Source: Methyloceanibacter sp. wino2 (GTDB lineage: Bacteria > Pseudomonadota > Alphaproteobacteria > Rhizobiales > Methyloligellaceae). From it: a stretch of DNA of 64,000 nucleotides. A program made the translations under genes and the position numbers. Positions 41,722 through 51,923 of this stretch are shown here, one piece after another. The stretch covers positions 2,710,501 through 2,774,500 of the forward strand of contig NZ_CP028960.1 of assembly GCF_003071365.1 (NCBI RefSeq). The letters run 5' to 3'. The notes under the pieces are model-generated. The model had not been told where the DNA came from. It searched no databases and worked only from the letters and a program-made list of their open reading frames with translations. Each line of letters begins with the position of its first letter. Position 1 is the first letter of the stretch.

Positions 41722-44013
41722 TCAGGCGCTCTGCGCCAGCGGTTCCTCAACATCGGCCGGACGTGGTGTGCGGATCGGCAAAGAACATGTCACCGTCGTG
41801 CCGTAGCCTTCGCGACTCTTGATCTCGAGCGTGCCCCCATGGAGCTCCACCAACGCGCGGGAGATGGCAAGGCCTAGGCCGCTGCCTTGATGGCTCTTGG
41901 AGAACTGGTTCTCGACCTGCTCGAAGGGCGTGCCGAGTTTCGTGATGTGGGCTTCGGCGATGCCGATCCCCGTATCCTTGATGGCGATCCTCAGCTGGCC
42001 GTTACTGCGCGTCAGCTTGACGTCGACGCGGCCGCCGTCGCGCGAAAACTTCACGGCGTTGGACAGCAGATTGAGGAAGACCTGTTTCAGGTAGCGGCGG
42101 TCGGCCTGGATGGGGAAGCGCTCCGGCCCGTGACGTTCGAGCGCGATGTCGCGTTCGGCCGCGGCCTGGCTCACGACCTTCATGCTGTCTTCGACGATCT
42201 CGGCGACATCCACACTGCCGAGGTCGAGGGTCATGCGCCCCGCCTCGATCTTCGACATGTCGAGAATGTCGTTGATGACCTCGAGAAGGTAGGCGCCGCT
42301 TGAATAGATGTCGCGCGCATACTCCCCATACTTCTCGTGTCCGAGCGGACCGAACAGCGATTGCTGCATGACTTCCGAGAATCCGATGATCGCGTTCAGC
42401 GGAGTCCGCAATTCGTGGCTGATATTGGCGAGGAATTCGGATTTGGCCCGGTTCGCTGCTTCCGCGCGGTTCTTCTCCAATGCGTATTTTTCAGCCAAGT
42501 CGACGAGCTGCTGCTTCTGATGCTCAAGTTCGCGCCGCGATAGGCGCAGTTCGGCGACGGAGGCGCGAAGCTGTTGCTCGCTCTCCGCATTCTTGGTTTG
42601 GCTCTGCTTGAGGTCGGTGATGTCCGTACCGACGCTCACATAGCCGCCATCGCGGGTGCGGCGCTCATTGATGCGCAGCCAGCGGCCGTCTTCCAGCTGA
42701 GCTTCGTAGGTGCGGGACTGGCGGTCGTTTCTGCCCGCCACGGCATAGCGTTTGGAGACGATGGGCTCGGAGGCCGAGGCGATGACCTCGTCGTAGGAAC
42801 TGCCCGGCTGCACGATGTCGTCGGCAAGTCCGTGGAACTGCTGGTATTTGGTGTTGCACATCACCAGCTTGTTGTGATTGTCCCACAGCACAAAGGCTTC
42901 GGAGATGGTCTCGACGGCGTCGCGCAGGCGCGCGTTCGCATCGGCAGCGCCCGGGACGGCGTTCGGATCGGCAAGCACCGCCATGCCCGTGAGGTAGGGC
43001 TCGCCAGTTGCTGTATCGCGGGTGATGTGGCCGCGCAGGCGGATCGTTGCCCAGTGGCCGTCGGCATGGCGGAGCCGGAAGCACTGGTCGAACAGGTCGA
43101 TGCCCTCGCGCATGAGACGGTCGAGTTCGGCGCGCAGGTCATCCTCTCGATGCAGCCGTTCGGCGAGCATCCCGTAGGAGACAATCTCGGACGAAGGCTC
43201 CAGGCCTAAGAGGGCATACATTGGCGGGGACCATTGCACGTGGCCGCGCGCCAGATTCCAGCGCCAGACACCGCAGCCGGGGAGGGCTTGGGTCAGTTCG
43301 CGCGTGAGCGAGTCCGAGTCCCGTGTTTTCCCAAACGGGGTCAGATACCAGAACGCACCCGCGAACAGTGCGAGAACCAGTCCGCCACAAACGAGCAGGA
43401 CTATTTCGATCACGGCACTGCTGCGCCATCCGGCAAGCGCGCTGGCGACGGGCTGAATGAGGGTCAGTTGCGCATCGGTCCGCGGCACGTTGCGCACGGT
43501 CACCAGAGCATCGGTGCCGTCGTTCAGCGTGACGCGCATGACGCCGGCGTCGGCGCCCATGATGGTCAGGGGCTGTCCGGGGCCGAGAACGGTCAGCAGA
43601 TTTCCTTGGTAGTCGCTGCCGATGGGCACACGGGCCTGGATGCTGCCTTCGGCATCGGACAGCAGCACGACGCGGCCCTCGCGCGTGGCGCTGAGGGGCA
43701 TGCTGCGCGCCAACTCTCCTTGCCAGTCCGCGCTGGAGGCCAAGACGTCGGCGCTAAGCTTCAGAGAAGCGACATCGGCGTTCAGGGCCAGCTGCCGCCG
43801 GGCCGAGGTCAGGTCCGACTCTTTTCCGGCGCTGATTTGATAATAGAAGCCGAGGGCGGCGACGATCACGAAACCGACGAGGAAAACCGGGACAAGCTGC
43901 CTCAACCTCTCCGGCGATGGGAGGTATTGGTCAACGAGCGAGCGGATGTCCTGCCATCGTGGCCCCGCGATGGAATAGATTCCCGCACCTCGCGCAGGAC
44001 GAGCCCGCGCCAT
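41722..44013 (-). CDS. pleC: PleC-like PAS sensor histidine kinase
   Basis: A 763-residue kinase with two transmembrane helices (about 42-60 and 203-228), a periplasmic loop, a PAS domain (GCGVWRWNLARGHVQWSPPMYALLGL), a second PAS (DAVETISEAFVLWDNHNKLV), a coiled-coil linker, HisKA (FLANISHELRTPLNAIIGFSEVM) and HATPase_c (NLLSNAVKFS, GSGLGLAISRALVELHGG). This arrangement matches PleC of Hyphomicrobiales, the DivK phosphatase/kinase of the CtrA pathway. Its stop faces glnE; pepN lies upstream on the same strand. Confidence 0.8.
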   Translation of the reverse strand: MARARPARGAGIYSIAGPRWQDIRSLVDQYLPSPERLRQLVPVFLVGFVIVAALGFYYQISAGKESDLTSARRQLALNADVASLKLSADVLASSADWQGELARSMPLSATREGRVVLLSDAEGSIQARVPIGSDYQGNLLTVLGPGQPLTIMGADAGVMRVTLNDGTDALVTVRNVPRTDAQLTLIQPVASALAGWRSSAVIEIVLLVCGGLVLALFAGAFWYLTPFGKTRDSDSLTRELTQALPGCGVWRWNLARGHVQWSPPMYALLGLEPSSEIVSYGMLAERLHREDDLRAELDRLMREGIDLFDQCFRLRHADGHWATIRLRGHITRDTATGEPYLTGMAVLADPNAVPGAADANARLRDAVETISEAFVLWDNHNKLVMCNTKYQQFHGLADDIVQPGSSYDEVIASASEPIVSKRYAVAGRNDRQSRTYEAQLEDGRWLRINERRTRDGGYVSVGTDITDLKQSQTKNAESEQQLRASVAELRLSRRELEHQKQQLVDLAEKYALEKNRAEAANRAKSEFLANISHELRTPLNAIIGFSEVMQQSLFGPLGHEKYGEYARDIYSSGAYLLEVINDILDMSKIEAGRMTLDLGSVDVAEIVEDSMKVVSQAAAERDIALERHGPERFPIQADRRYLKQVFLNLLSNAVKFSRDGGRVDVKLTRSNGQLRIAIKDTGIGIAEAHITKLGTPFEQVENQFSKSHQGSGLGLAISRALVELHGGTLEIKSREGYGTTVTCSLPIRTPRPADVEEPLAQSA

Positions 44014-44161
44014 TCGGTCCCCCTCTTCTCCTAGTCACCGTCCCGGAGAAGTTGCCGCATCTCCGAATCGCTTCAGTCCATGGAATCGTTGACTGAAGCT
44101 TCTGTCTAGTAAAAACCTGTGGAAATTACGTTAACAAGTCGTTGACAGGAGAAGGCCGATT

Positions 44162-46813
44162 CTAGGCGCTGCCCAGCGTCTTGGTGACGATCTCGTAGGC
44201 GTCCGTGGAAAGCTCTGCATCGGCGAGGCCCTGAAGGGCTTTCTTGGCATGGGCTTGCCGCCCAGGCTCGAGAGTTTTCCAGCTCTCGAAAGCGCCGAGC
44301 AGGCGCGCGGCGACATGCGGGTTGAAGCCATCGATCTTGAGGGCTTGCTCGGCGAGGAACGCGTAGCCGGCGCCATCGGCCCGGTTGAAGCCGGACGGAT
44401 TGCCCATGGCGAATGAGCCGATCAGCGCCCGAACGCGGTTCGGGTTCTTCAAAGAGAACTTCGGATGGCCGAGTAGACGGTGCACGGTAGCGACCGAGTC
44501 AGGTCTTGCGGCGCGCGCCTGCACCGCGAACCATTTGTCGAGCACAAGCGCATCGCCCTGCCAGCGCGTGTAGAAGTCGTCGAGCGCTTCGTCGCACTCG
44601 TCCGAAGGGATATGCGACAGGACCGACAGGGCCATGATGGAGTCGGTCATGTTGGTGGCGTTGCGATAGTGCCGCAGGGCGCGATCGATGGCTTCTTGCG
44701 TGCCCGTGGCCGTCATCAAATCGAGCGCGGCATTGCGGAGCGCGCGCCGTCCGGCGCTGTCCGGATCGGGTGAGAAGTCCTCGTCCGTCGCGGTGGCCTC
44801 GTAGATTGCCGACAACGTGTCTGCCATGGCCTCGCTGAGAGTCTTCCGCAGCGTGTCGCGGGCCGCCAAGATCGCATCCGTGTCGACGTTGCGCCCGAGC
44901 TCGCGGGCGATGTCGGACTCGCTCGGCAGCTTCAGCGTTTCCGCGCGATAGGTCGGCGCCAAGGTCTCGTCGCGCAGGCCCGGTTCCAGTGCCTGCGCAA
45001 GTCGTGCGGCCTGTGGTCCGCTGACGGGTCCAAGGTCGAGCCCGTCACGCGCCGCCGTGGCAATCAGATCCGTGGCGTAGGTCTGGGCAGCCTGCCAGCG
45101 GTTGAACGGATCGGCATCGTGGATCATCAGGAACTCGATCTGCTCCGGCTTCAGGCTGGTGGTTACCCGCACCGGCGCGGAGAAATCACGCAAGATCGAG
45201 GGCGTGGGCGGGGCAGGGATGTCCTCGAACTCGAAGACCTGTTCCCGTTCGGTGACTTCGAGTAAGCCGCCCGGTACGGTTTCGCCGTTGAGCTTGAGGG
45301 GCAGTTCGTCGCCATTGGCGCCGATCAGACCCACTTTGAGCGGGATATGCATCGGCTCCTTGCTGCTTTGGCCCGGCGTCGGCGGGACGACCTGGTTCAC
45401 TTTCAGCCGCGCCGTCTTGGCGTGCGGATCGTAGTCGAGGCTACACGCGATCTCCGGCGTTCCGCTCTGCGTATACCAGCGCATGAACTGGGTGAGGTCG
45501 CGGCCGGAGGCATCGGCCATGGCCGAGACGAAGTCTTCGACGGTCGCCGCGGTGCCGTCATTGCGCTCGAAGTACAGCGCGATGCCCTGGCGGAAGGCGT
45601 CTTTGCCGATAAGTGTTTGCAGCATCCGGCAGAGTTCCGCGCCCTTCTCGTAGACCGTCGCCGTGTAGAAATTATTGATCTCGATGTAGGAGGCGGGGCG
45701 CACCGGATGGGCGAGGGGGCCGGCATCCTCCGGGAACTGACGAGCCTTGAGGAGACGCGCGGTGAGAATGCGCATGACAGGTCCCATGCGGACATCGTCC
45801 GTGAACTCCTGATCGCGGAAGACCGTCAGACCTTCTTTCAGGCAAAGCTGGAACCAGTCCCGGCAGGTGACCCGGTTGCCGGTCCAGTTGTGGAAATACT
45901 CGTGCGCGATCACGCTCTCGATAGAGGTGTAGTCCGCGTCGCTCGCCGTATCGGGCCGGGCGAGCACAAGCTTGTCGTTGAAGATATTGAGGCCCTTGTT
46001 CTCCATCGCGCCCATGTTGAAGTCGGACACGGCGACGATGTTGAACACATCGAGATCGTATTCGAGGCCGAAGCGTTCCTCGTCCCAGCGCATCGCGCGC
46101 TTCAGCGACTCCATCGCCCAGTCGCAGCGGTCCTCCTTACCGGGCTCGACATAGATGCCGAGCGCGACCTCGCGGCCCGAGGCGGTGGTGAAGGTGTCGT
46201 GGATCGACGCAAGGTTCCCGCCGACCAGCGCGAAGAGATAGGAGGGCTTCGGATGGGGATCGTGCCAGATGGCGTAGTGCCGCCCGGTCCCTTCGATCTC
46301 TCCCGAATCTACGGGGTTGCCGTTCGACAGCAGTACAGGCACGGACTTGCGGTCCGCCTCGAGGCGCACGGTGTATGTCGCGAGCACATCGGGACGGTCG
46401 ATGAAATACGTGATGCGCCGGAAGCCTTCTGGCTCGCACTGCGTGCAATAGGTGCCGCTGGAAAGGTACAGTCCCGACAGTTCCAAGTTCGCTTCCGGAT
46501 CGCACCGCGTGACGATGTCGAGAATGAAGGATCCGACGGGCGGGTTGGCGATGGTGAGTTTGCCGGGCGACAGTGTGTAGCGGCCGGCCTCGAGCTCCTG
46601 GCCGTTGAGCGCGATGCTTTCGAGTGTCAGCGCCTCGCCATCCAGAACCAGCGGAGTTCCGGCCACGGTTCCCGCGTTGGGTTCGATGGAGAGCCTCGAG
46701 GAGACGCGTGCACCCTTCGGCGCCAGGTCTACGTCGAGCGCGACGTCCTTGATCAGGTACTCCGGCGGCGCATAGTCCTTGAGGAACTTCGTGGTGCGGC
46801 TCTGGTCGTTCAT
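44162..46813 (-). CDS. pepN: Aminopeptidase N (M1 family)
   Basis: An 883-residue zinc metallopeptidase that removes N-terminal residues from peptides in the cytosol. The substrate-anchoring GAMEN lies at 268-272. The zinc site HEYFHNW is at 304-310 with the third ligand Glu327 in CLKEGLTVF. Length and motif spacing match E. coli PepN. The long C-terminal helical domain is complete. Confidence 0.96.
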   Translation of the reverse strand: MNDQSRTTKFLKDYAPPEYLIKDVALDVDLAPKGARVSSRLSIEPNAGTVAGTPLVLDGEALTLESIALNGQELEAGRYTLSPGKLTIANPPVGSFILDIVTRCDPEANLELSGLYLSSGTYCTQCEPEGFRRITYFIDRPDVLATYTVRLEADRKSVPVLLSNGNPVDSGEIEGTGRHYAIWHDPHPKPSYLFALVGGNLASIHDTFTTASGREVALGIYVEPGKEDRCDWAMESLKRAMRWDEERFGLEYDLDVFNIVAVSDFNMGAMENKGLNIFNDKLVLARPDTASDADYTSIESVIAHEYFHNWTGNRVTCRDWFQLCLKEGLTVFRDQEFTDDVRMGPVMRILTARLLKARQFPEDAGPLAHPVRPASYIEINNFYTATVYEKGAELCRMLQTLIGKDAFRQGIALYFERNDGTAATVEDFVSAMADASGRDLTQFMRWYTQSGTPEIACSLDYDPHAKTARLKVNQVVPPTPGQSSKEPMHIPLKVGLIGANGDELPLKLNGETVPGGLLEVTEREQVFEFEDIPAPPTPSILRDFSAPVRVTTSLKPEQIEFLMIHDADPFNRWQAAQTYATDLIATAARDGLDLGPVSGPQAARLAQALEPGLRDETLAPTYRAETLKLPSESDIARELGRNVDTDAILAARDTLRKTLSEAMADTLSAIYEATATDEDFSPDPDSAGRRALRNAALDLMTATGTQEAIDRALRHYRNATNMTDSIMALSVLSHIPSDECDEALDDFYTRWQGDALVLDKWFAVQARAARPDSVATVHRLLGHPKFSLKNPNRVRALIGSFAMGNPSGFNRADGAGYAFLAEQALKIDGFNPHVAARLLGAFESWKTLEPGRQAHAKKALQGLADAELSTDAYEIVTKTLGSA

Positions 46814-46828
46814 CCTTGGGGCCTCCGG

Positions 46829-49159
46829 TTACAGGTCAACACGGCGCAGGCGTAGCGCGTTCCCGACGACGGAAACGGACGACAGGCTCATGGCCGCGGC
46901 CGCGATCATGGGCGACAGCACGATTCCGGCGACAGGGTAGAGCACGCCGGCCGCGATGGGGACGCCAATCGCGTTGTAGCAGAACGCGAAGAACAGGTTC
47001 TGCTTGATATTGCGCATGGTGGCGCGCGCCAGTTTCACGCCGCGCGCGACGCCGCGCAGATCGCTCTTGAGCAGGGTCATATCCGCGCTCTCGACAGCGA
47101 CGTCCGCGCCCGTGCCCATGGCGATGCCGACGTCGGCCTTGGCAAGCGCGGGCGCGTCGTTGATGCCGTCGCCCGCCATGGCCACGACCGCGCCCTGCTT
47201 CTCGAGCTCTTCCACGAGTTCCAGCTTCTCGCCCGGCGTCATGCCGGCGTGAACCTCGTCGACCCCGAGCTGGTCGGCGACCGACCTGGCAGTCGTGATG
47301 TTGTCGCCGGTCGCCATCACGATGCGCAAGCCCAAGCCGTGAAGGGTGGCGATGGAGTCCTTTGCGCTCTCCCGGATGGGATCGGCCACGGCGACGATGC
47401 CGGCCAGCCGGTTGTCGACCGCGAGATAGACGACGGTCTTTCCCTCCTTGCGGAGCCGCGTCACCGTATCCTTGACGTCGAGGATGTTGATCCGGTGTTC
47501 GTCCATCAACTGGCTGTTGCCCAGCCGCGCCGCGTGCCCGCCGATGTTCCCGCCGACCCGGCCGATGACGCCTTGTCCGGTCACTGCCTCGAAGTCCCGC
47601 GCCTTCTCGACCTTCACGCCTTTGTCGGACGCGCCTTTCAGGATCGCGACGGCGAGAGGGTGTTCGCTGCCGCTCTCGAGCGCGGCGGCAATGCCGAGCA
47701 CCTTGGCGTCGGTAAAGCCGTTCACGGCCTCGATGTCAGTCAGGGCGGGTTTGCCCTCGGTGAGGGTGCCGGTCTTGTCCACGACGATGGTGTCGACCTT
47801 GGCGAGGCGCTCCAGCCCGGCGGCATTGCGAATAAGGACGCCGGCCTGTGCGCCGCGGCCCGTCGCGACCATGATCGAGATCGGCGTCGCAAGACCCAGT
47901 GCGCAGGGGCAAGCGATGATCAACACGCTGACCGCGGCCACGAGAGCATAAGCAAGCTGCGGGGCCGGGCCGACGAGCAGCCAAGCGATGAAGGCGATCA
48001 CGGCGACGGCAATGACGGCGGGGACGAAGTAGCCCGCGACGCTATCGGCAAGACGCTGGATCGGCGCGCGGGAGCGTTGCGCCTCGGCGACCATGTGCAC
48101 GACCTGGGACAGCGTCGTTTCGGCGCCCGTTCGGTCCACGCGCATGTCGAACGACCCCGTGCCGTTGAGGGTGCCGCCCGTGACCGTGTCGTTCTGCCCC
48201 TTGGTGACGGGGACGGGTTCGCCGGTCAACATCGACTCGTCGACTTGGCTTCGCCCGTCGATGACGGTGCCGTCGATGGGAACCTGATCCCCCGGACGAA
48301 CCCGCAGGATGTCGCCGACCTGCACGTCGGCGAGCGGGATGGTCTCGGTGTCGCCGTCGGCACCAACGCGCAACGCCGTCTTGGGCGCAAGGTCGAGCAA
48401 GGCGCGGATGGCGCCGCCGGTCTTTTCGCGGGCGCGCAGCTCGAGGACTTGCCCGAGCAGCACCAGCGCGACGATGACAGCTGCCGCCTCGAAATAGACC
48501 GGGACCAGCCCATGTGCGTCGCGCATGGATTCGGGAAAGAGGCCCGGCGCGAACGTCCCGACGACGCTGTAGAGATAGGCTGCGCCCGTGCCGAGGCCGA
48601 TCAGGGTGAACATGTTGAGATGGCCGGTGCGTAAGGACTGCACACCGCGCATGAAGAACGGCCAGCCGCACCACAGCACCACGGGTGTCGCCAGGGCGAA
48701 CAGGAGCCATTGCTTGGCGTGCGGCTCCAGGAACGGCAACACGTCGAGCCCGAACAGATGCCCGCTCATCTCGATAGCGGCCACGATCAGCGCGAGCGGC
48801 GCCGCGATCCAGAGGCGCCGCGTGAAATCGATGAGTTCTTCGTTAGGCGCGTCCTCCGCCGGGATCCCCATGGGCTCCAAGGCCATGCCGCAGATGGGGC
48901 ATGCGCCGGGGCCCTCTTGGACAATCTCCGGGTGCATGGGGCACGTGTAGAGCGTGCCCGGCGGGGCGGGCTCCGGCTCGGGGGCGCCGTTCAGGTAGCG
49001 CTCGGGATCGGCGGTAAACTTCGCGAGGCAGCCCTTCGAGCAGAAGTGATAGTCTTTGCCGTCGTGCACCGTGCTCGGCTTGCCGGCGGTGAGGTCGACG
49101 GTCATGCCGCAGACAGGGTCGACGGCGGTTTCGGAAGGCTGGAGCGTTTTGTCTGTCAT
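46829..49159 (-). CDS. copA: Copper-translocating P1B-type ATPase with YHS and metal-binding domains
   Basis: A 776-residue heavy-metal pump. The N-terminus has a YHS domain (VDPVCGMTVD to HFCSKGCLAKF, about 13-50) and a heavy-metal-binding segment YTCPMHPEI to GACPICGM (71-92) instead of the usual HMA domain. The core carries TGE (312-314), CPC (417-419), DKTGT (461-465), SEHPLA and GDGINDAP. CPC and the final MSLSSVSVVGNALRLRR are typical of Cu+ exporters. It is divergent from a dihaem cytochrome gene. Confidence 0.93.
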   Translation of the reverse strand: MTDKTLQPSETAVDPVCGMTVDLTAGKPSTVHDGKDYHFCSKGCLAKFTADPERYLNGAPEPEPAPPGTLYTCPMHPEIVQEGPGACPICGMALEPMGIPAEDAPNEELIDFTRRLWIAAPLALIVAAIEMSGHLFGLDVLPFLEPHAKQWLLFALATPVVLWCGWPFFMRGVQSLRTGHLNMFTLIGLGTGAAYLYSVVGTFAPGLFPESMRDAHGLVPVYFEAAAVIVALVLLGQVLELRAREKTGGAIRALLDLAPKTALRVGADGDTETIPLADVQVGDILRVRPGDQVPIDGTVIDGRSQVDESMLTGEPVPVTKGQNDTVTGGTLNGTGSFDMRVDRTGAETTLSQVVHMVAEAQRSRAPIQRLADSVAGYFVPAVIAVAVIAFIAWLLVGPAPQLAYALVAAVSVLIIACPCALGLATPISIMVATGRGAQAGVLIRNAAGLERLAKVDTIVVDKTGTLTEGKPALTDIEAVNGFTDAKVLGIAAALESGSEHPLAVAILKGASDKGVKVEKARDFEAVTGQGVIGRVGGNIGGHAARLGNSQLMDEHRINILDVKDTVTRLRKEGKTVVYLAVDNRLAGIVAVADPIRESAKDSIATLHGLGLRIVMATGDNITTARSVADQLGVDEVHAGMTPGEKLELVEELEKQGAVVAMAGDGINDAPALAKADVGIAMGTGADVAVESADMTLLKSDLRGVARGVKLARATMRNIKQNLFFAFCYNAIGVPIAAGVLYPVAGIVLSPMIAAAAMSLSSVSVVGNALRLRRVDL

Positions 49160-49210
49160 GCTTTCAGGATCGTGATCACGTTAGGCTCATATACTCGTTC
49201 ACGCGCTGCT

Positions 49211-49241
49211 TCGCATCTGCTACGCGGAAGTGAGGATGCGA
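49211..49241. promoter_or_regulatory. Inverted repeat between copA and cytochrome genes
   Basis: TCGCATC (49211-49217) and GATGCGA (49235-49241) with 17 bases between, in a 119-base divergent gap. It could be a regulator site for one or both genes. Nothing identifies the binding protein. Confidence 0.3.
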
Positions 49242-49278
49242 CGCGCTGGTCATTCGGGGTGAGAGGGGACCATTCGGC

Positions 49279-50235
49279 TTGAGAACAGTTGCATGGGAAT
49301 TGTGCATCGCCTTGGCGGCGGTTGCGGGGGTTGGCGCAGGGTACCTGCTCACGGAAGGCGGCACCACGGTTCGTTATCCTTCGAACGTGCCGCAAAAGAT
49401 CGACGCGCTGGACCCAGGGCCCAAGACCGACCTGATCCGGTATGGCCGGGATCTTGTCGAAGACACGCCGCGTTTCATTGGCAAGAGTGCACAGAATCCC
49501 GCAATGGCCTTTGGCGGCAACAATTTGTCCTGCCAGAGTTGCCATTTGAATGCTGGACTGAAGCCCTTCGCCGCGCCCTTCGTCTCGACCGCCGCGACAT
49601 TCCCGATGCTTGTGGACAACAAGGTCATCACGCTGCCCGATCGCATCAACTCGTGCATGAGGCTCGGACTGAACGGGAAGCCGTTGCCGGAGGACAGCCG
49701 CGAGATGTTGGCCTTGATCGCCTATCTCGAATTCGTGGGCAAGGACACGCCGGAGGGCGTGCGCCTGCCGGGCTCGGGATTGATGCCGATTGCGGTTCCC
49801 CGCGACGTGCCGAGTGCCCGGCGCGGCGAGACGGTTTATGCGCAGCACTGCCTGAGTTGTCACGGCCAGGACGGGCAGGGCGCGCCGAGGCTGCCGCCCG
49901 AGGTCGGCTACTACGTGCCGCCGCTTTGGGGTGAGGACAGCTTCAATGGCGGGGCGGGCATGGGCCAGATCGCGTATGCCGCCTCGTATATCCGCGCCAA
50001 CATGCCCATCGGGGTGGACCACGAGAACCCGGTCCTGAGCGTGCAGGATGCCTGGGACGTTGCGGCCTACATGATCGTGCATCCGCGGCCGATGGCGCCG
50101 GCACGGCAGCCCGTCGCGCCGATGATCATCGAAGAGCTTCCGATTCCGGCGCCGGCGGATGCCAATGCGGCCCTGCCGGGGCAGGAACTCGTGCCCGACC
50201 TCACCGCTCCGCCGCCCCCGCCCCGCGCGCCTTAG
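49279..50235 (+). CDS. Dihaem c-type cytochrome (TsdA-like)
   Basis: A 318-residue periplasmic cytochrome from TTG 49279 (GAGAGGGGA ten bases upstream). The N-terminal signal anchor is ELCIALAAVAGVGAGYLL. Two haem motifs are present: LSCQSCHLNAGLKP and HCLSCHGQDGQGAP. The overall pattern, with ENPVLSVQDAWDVAAYM near the end, resembles thiosulfate dehydrogenase TsdA and related cytochromes. The C-terminus is Pro-rich. The electron donor is not certain. Confidence 0.8.
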   Translation: MRTVAWELCIALAAVAGVGAGYLLTEGGTTVRYPSNVPQKIDALDPGPKTDLIRYGRDLVEDTPRFIGKSAQNPAMAFGGNNLSCQSCHLNAGLKPFAAPFVSTAATFPMLVDNKVITLPDRINSCMRLGLNGKPLPEDSREMLALIAYLEFVGKDTPEGVRLPGSGLMPIAVPRDVPSARRGETVYAQHCLSCHGQDGQGAPRLPPEVGYYVPPLWGEDSFNGGAGMGQIAYAASYIRANMPIGVDHENPVLSVQDAWDVAAYMIVHPRPMAPARQPVAPMIIEELPIPAPADANAALPGQELVPDLTAPPPPPRAP

Positions 50236-50321
50236 CATTTACGCAGCGGCTCGATGTCGCATACGGCGCGTGGGTAGTCGCAAGACCTTGCGCCTGCGTA
50301 TACTTCCATTATTCTCGATAT

Positions 50322-50675
50322 ATGGATTTTAATCAGAGCCTGATCGCGCTCTCGGCGCTTGGCCAGGAGACGCGGCTGGAGGTCTTTCGACTTCTGATCC
50401 GGGCCGGCGATCGCGGCATGCAAGCCGGAGAAATCAGCGACGCCTTGAATGTCCGGCAAAACACGATGTCGGCCAATTTGAGTGTGCTCGTGCGCGCAGG
50501 TCTGATCCGCAACGTGCGCGAGGGCCGAACCATCCGCTATTACGCAAATATCGACGGCATCCGGGGCCTGCTCGCGTTCCTGATGGAAGACTGCTGCGGC
50601 GGCAATGCCGAGCTGTGCAAGACCGTTCTCGACGAAATCGCCTGCGAGTGCGGAGAAGGAGAAAGAGCATCGTGA
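50322..50675 (+). CDS. arsR: ArsR family metalloregulator
   Basis: A 117-residue winged-helix repressor: ALGQETRLEVFRLLIRAG, VRQNTMSANLSVLVRAGLIR, REGRTIRYYAN. The C-terminal cysteines (EDCCGGNAELC and CECGEGE) can bind As(III). It heads arsR-arsC-arsH and overlaps arsC by four bases. It probably represses its own operon; a weak dyad TCCAT-N12-ATGGA overlaps its start. Confidence 0.88.
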   Translation: MDFNQSLIALSALGQETRLEVFRLLIRAGDRGMQAGEISDALNVRQNTMSANLSVLVRAGLIRNVREGRTIRYYANIDGIRGLLAFLMEDCCGGNAELCKTVLDEIACECGEGERAS

Positions 50676-51082
50676 CCGCCGTCATCCACCACAATCCCAA
50701 CTGCGGCACGTCGCGCAACACGCTCAAGATGATCGAAGCGTCTGGCGAGGACGTCCGTGTCATCGAGTATCTCGAAACGGGATGGACACGGCCGCAGCTG
50801 ATTGCCCTGTTTGCGGGCGCGTCGCTTACGCCGCGCACGGCGTTGCGGGTGAGCAAATCGCCGGCCGAAGAGTTGGGGCTGACCGACCCGTCTGTATCCG
50901 ATGACGCAATCCTCGATGCCATGCTGGAGCATCCCATCCTGGTCAATCGGCCGATCGTCGTGACGCCCAAGGGCATTCGCCTGTGCCGTCCGAGCGAGCT
51001 TGTGCTCGATCTCCTCGAGAATCCGCATTTCGGCGTCTTCACCAAGGAAGACGGCGAGCAGATCGACACGGGGAGGGCGTAA
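50672..51082 (+). CDS. arsC: Arsenate reductase (glutaredoxin-dependent type)
   Basis: A 136-residue ArsC from GTG 50672. It shows IHHNPNCGTSRNTLKMIE with the catalytic Cys, ARSC-family YLETGWT, ALRVSKSPAEELGL and the conserved HPILVNRPIVVTPKG. It reduces arsenate to arsenite using glutathione and glutaredoxin. It is coupled to arsR and followed after three bases by arsH. Confidence 0.94.
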   Translation: MTAVIHHNPNCGTSRNTLKMIEASGEDVRVIEYLETGWTRPQLIALFAGASLTPRTALRVSKSPAEELGLTDPSVSDDAILDAMLEHPILVNRPIVVTPKGIRLCRPSELVLDLLENPHFGVFTKEDGEQIDTGRA

Positions 51083-51085
51083 GGC

Positions 51086-51814
51086 TTGGCGGACCACCAG
51101 AACGGACACGATCTTCCCAATATCGACTTCGCGTGCATGCAGCCGGTCGATGCTGCCTACTATGCCGGCCCCGACGATCCGGATCACAAGCCGCGCATTC
51201 TCATCCTCTATGGTTCGTTGCGGGCGCGTTCCTTCTCGAAGCTTTTAGCTCTGGAGGCGGAGCGCCTCTTGAAGTGGCATGGCTGCGAAACCCGCATCTT
51301 CGATCCGCGCGGGTTGCCGTTGCCGGACGCGGAGGAAATCGATCACCCCAAGGTTCAGGAGTTGCGGGAGCTTGCGGCGTGGTCGGAAGGAATGGTCTGG
51401 GTTTCGCCGGAGCGGCACGGTGCGATGTCCGGCATCATGAAAGCGCAGATCGACTGGATTCCGCTGGCGCTCGGCGCCGTGCGTCCGACACAGGGCAAGA
51501 CGCTTGCCGTGATGCAGGTCTGCGGCGGTTCGCAGAGCTTCAACACCGTCAACCAGATGCGCGTGCTTGGACGCTGGATGCGGATGGTGACGATCCCAAA
51601 CCAGTCTTCCGTGGCGAAAGCTTTTCTCGAGTTCGACGACAATGATCGCATGAAGCCCTCGGCCTATTACAACCGGGTCGTGGATGTTATCGAAGAGCTC
51701 GTGAAGTTCACCTATATGGTGCGCAGCCGCGCGGCGCCGCTCGTCGATCGTTATTCGGAACGCGTCGAGAGCGCGGAAGAACTGTCGAAACGGGTCAATC
51801 AGCGCAGTCTTTAA
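51086..51814 (+). CDS. arsH: Arsenical resistance flavoprotein ArsH
   Basis: A 242-residue NADPH-dependent FMN reductase from TTG 51086. Characteristic blocks are [20 protein letters not shown], the FMN loop [20 protein letters not shown] and [14 protein letters not shown]. ArsH oxidises trivalent organoarsenicals. Third gene of the ars operon. No arsenite pump (ArsB or Acr3) is present nearby. Confidence 0.93.
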   Translation: MADHQNGHDLPNIDFACMQPVDAAYYAGPDDPDHKPRILILYGSLRARSFSKLLALEAERLLKWHGCETRIFDPRGLPLPDAEEIDHPKVQELRELAAWSEGMVWVSPERHGAMSGIMKAQIDWIPLALGAVRPTQGKTLAVMQVCGGSQSFNTVNQMRVLGRWMRMVTIPNQSSVAKAFLEFDDNDRMKPSAYYNRVVDVIEELVKFTYMVRSRAAPLVDRYSERVESAEELSKRVNQRSL

Positions 51815-51923
51815 TACGTTCTTCGCATGGGCTTGCGCATATAGCCGGGCGGTGGCTCATTACCGCCTTGCGATTGCCGCACTGTGCCACCACTTACTAA
51901 GGGCTAATCCCAAAGTTGAGCAG

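Noticed and set aside
45347-46855. Antisense open frame (502 codons) over pepN
   Set aside because: pepN has all catalytic motifs in the minus frame.
47249-48634. Antisense open frame (461 codons) over copA
   Set aside because: copA carries the complete P-type ATPase motif set.
49279-50235. Calling the dihaem cytochrome a definite thiosulfate dehydrogenase
   Set aside because: Two haem motifs and overall pattern fit TsdA-like proteins, but no other sulfur-oxidation genes are present, so only the broader family is stated.
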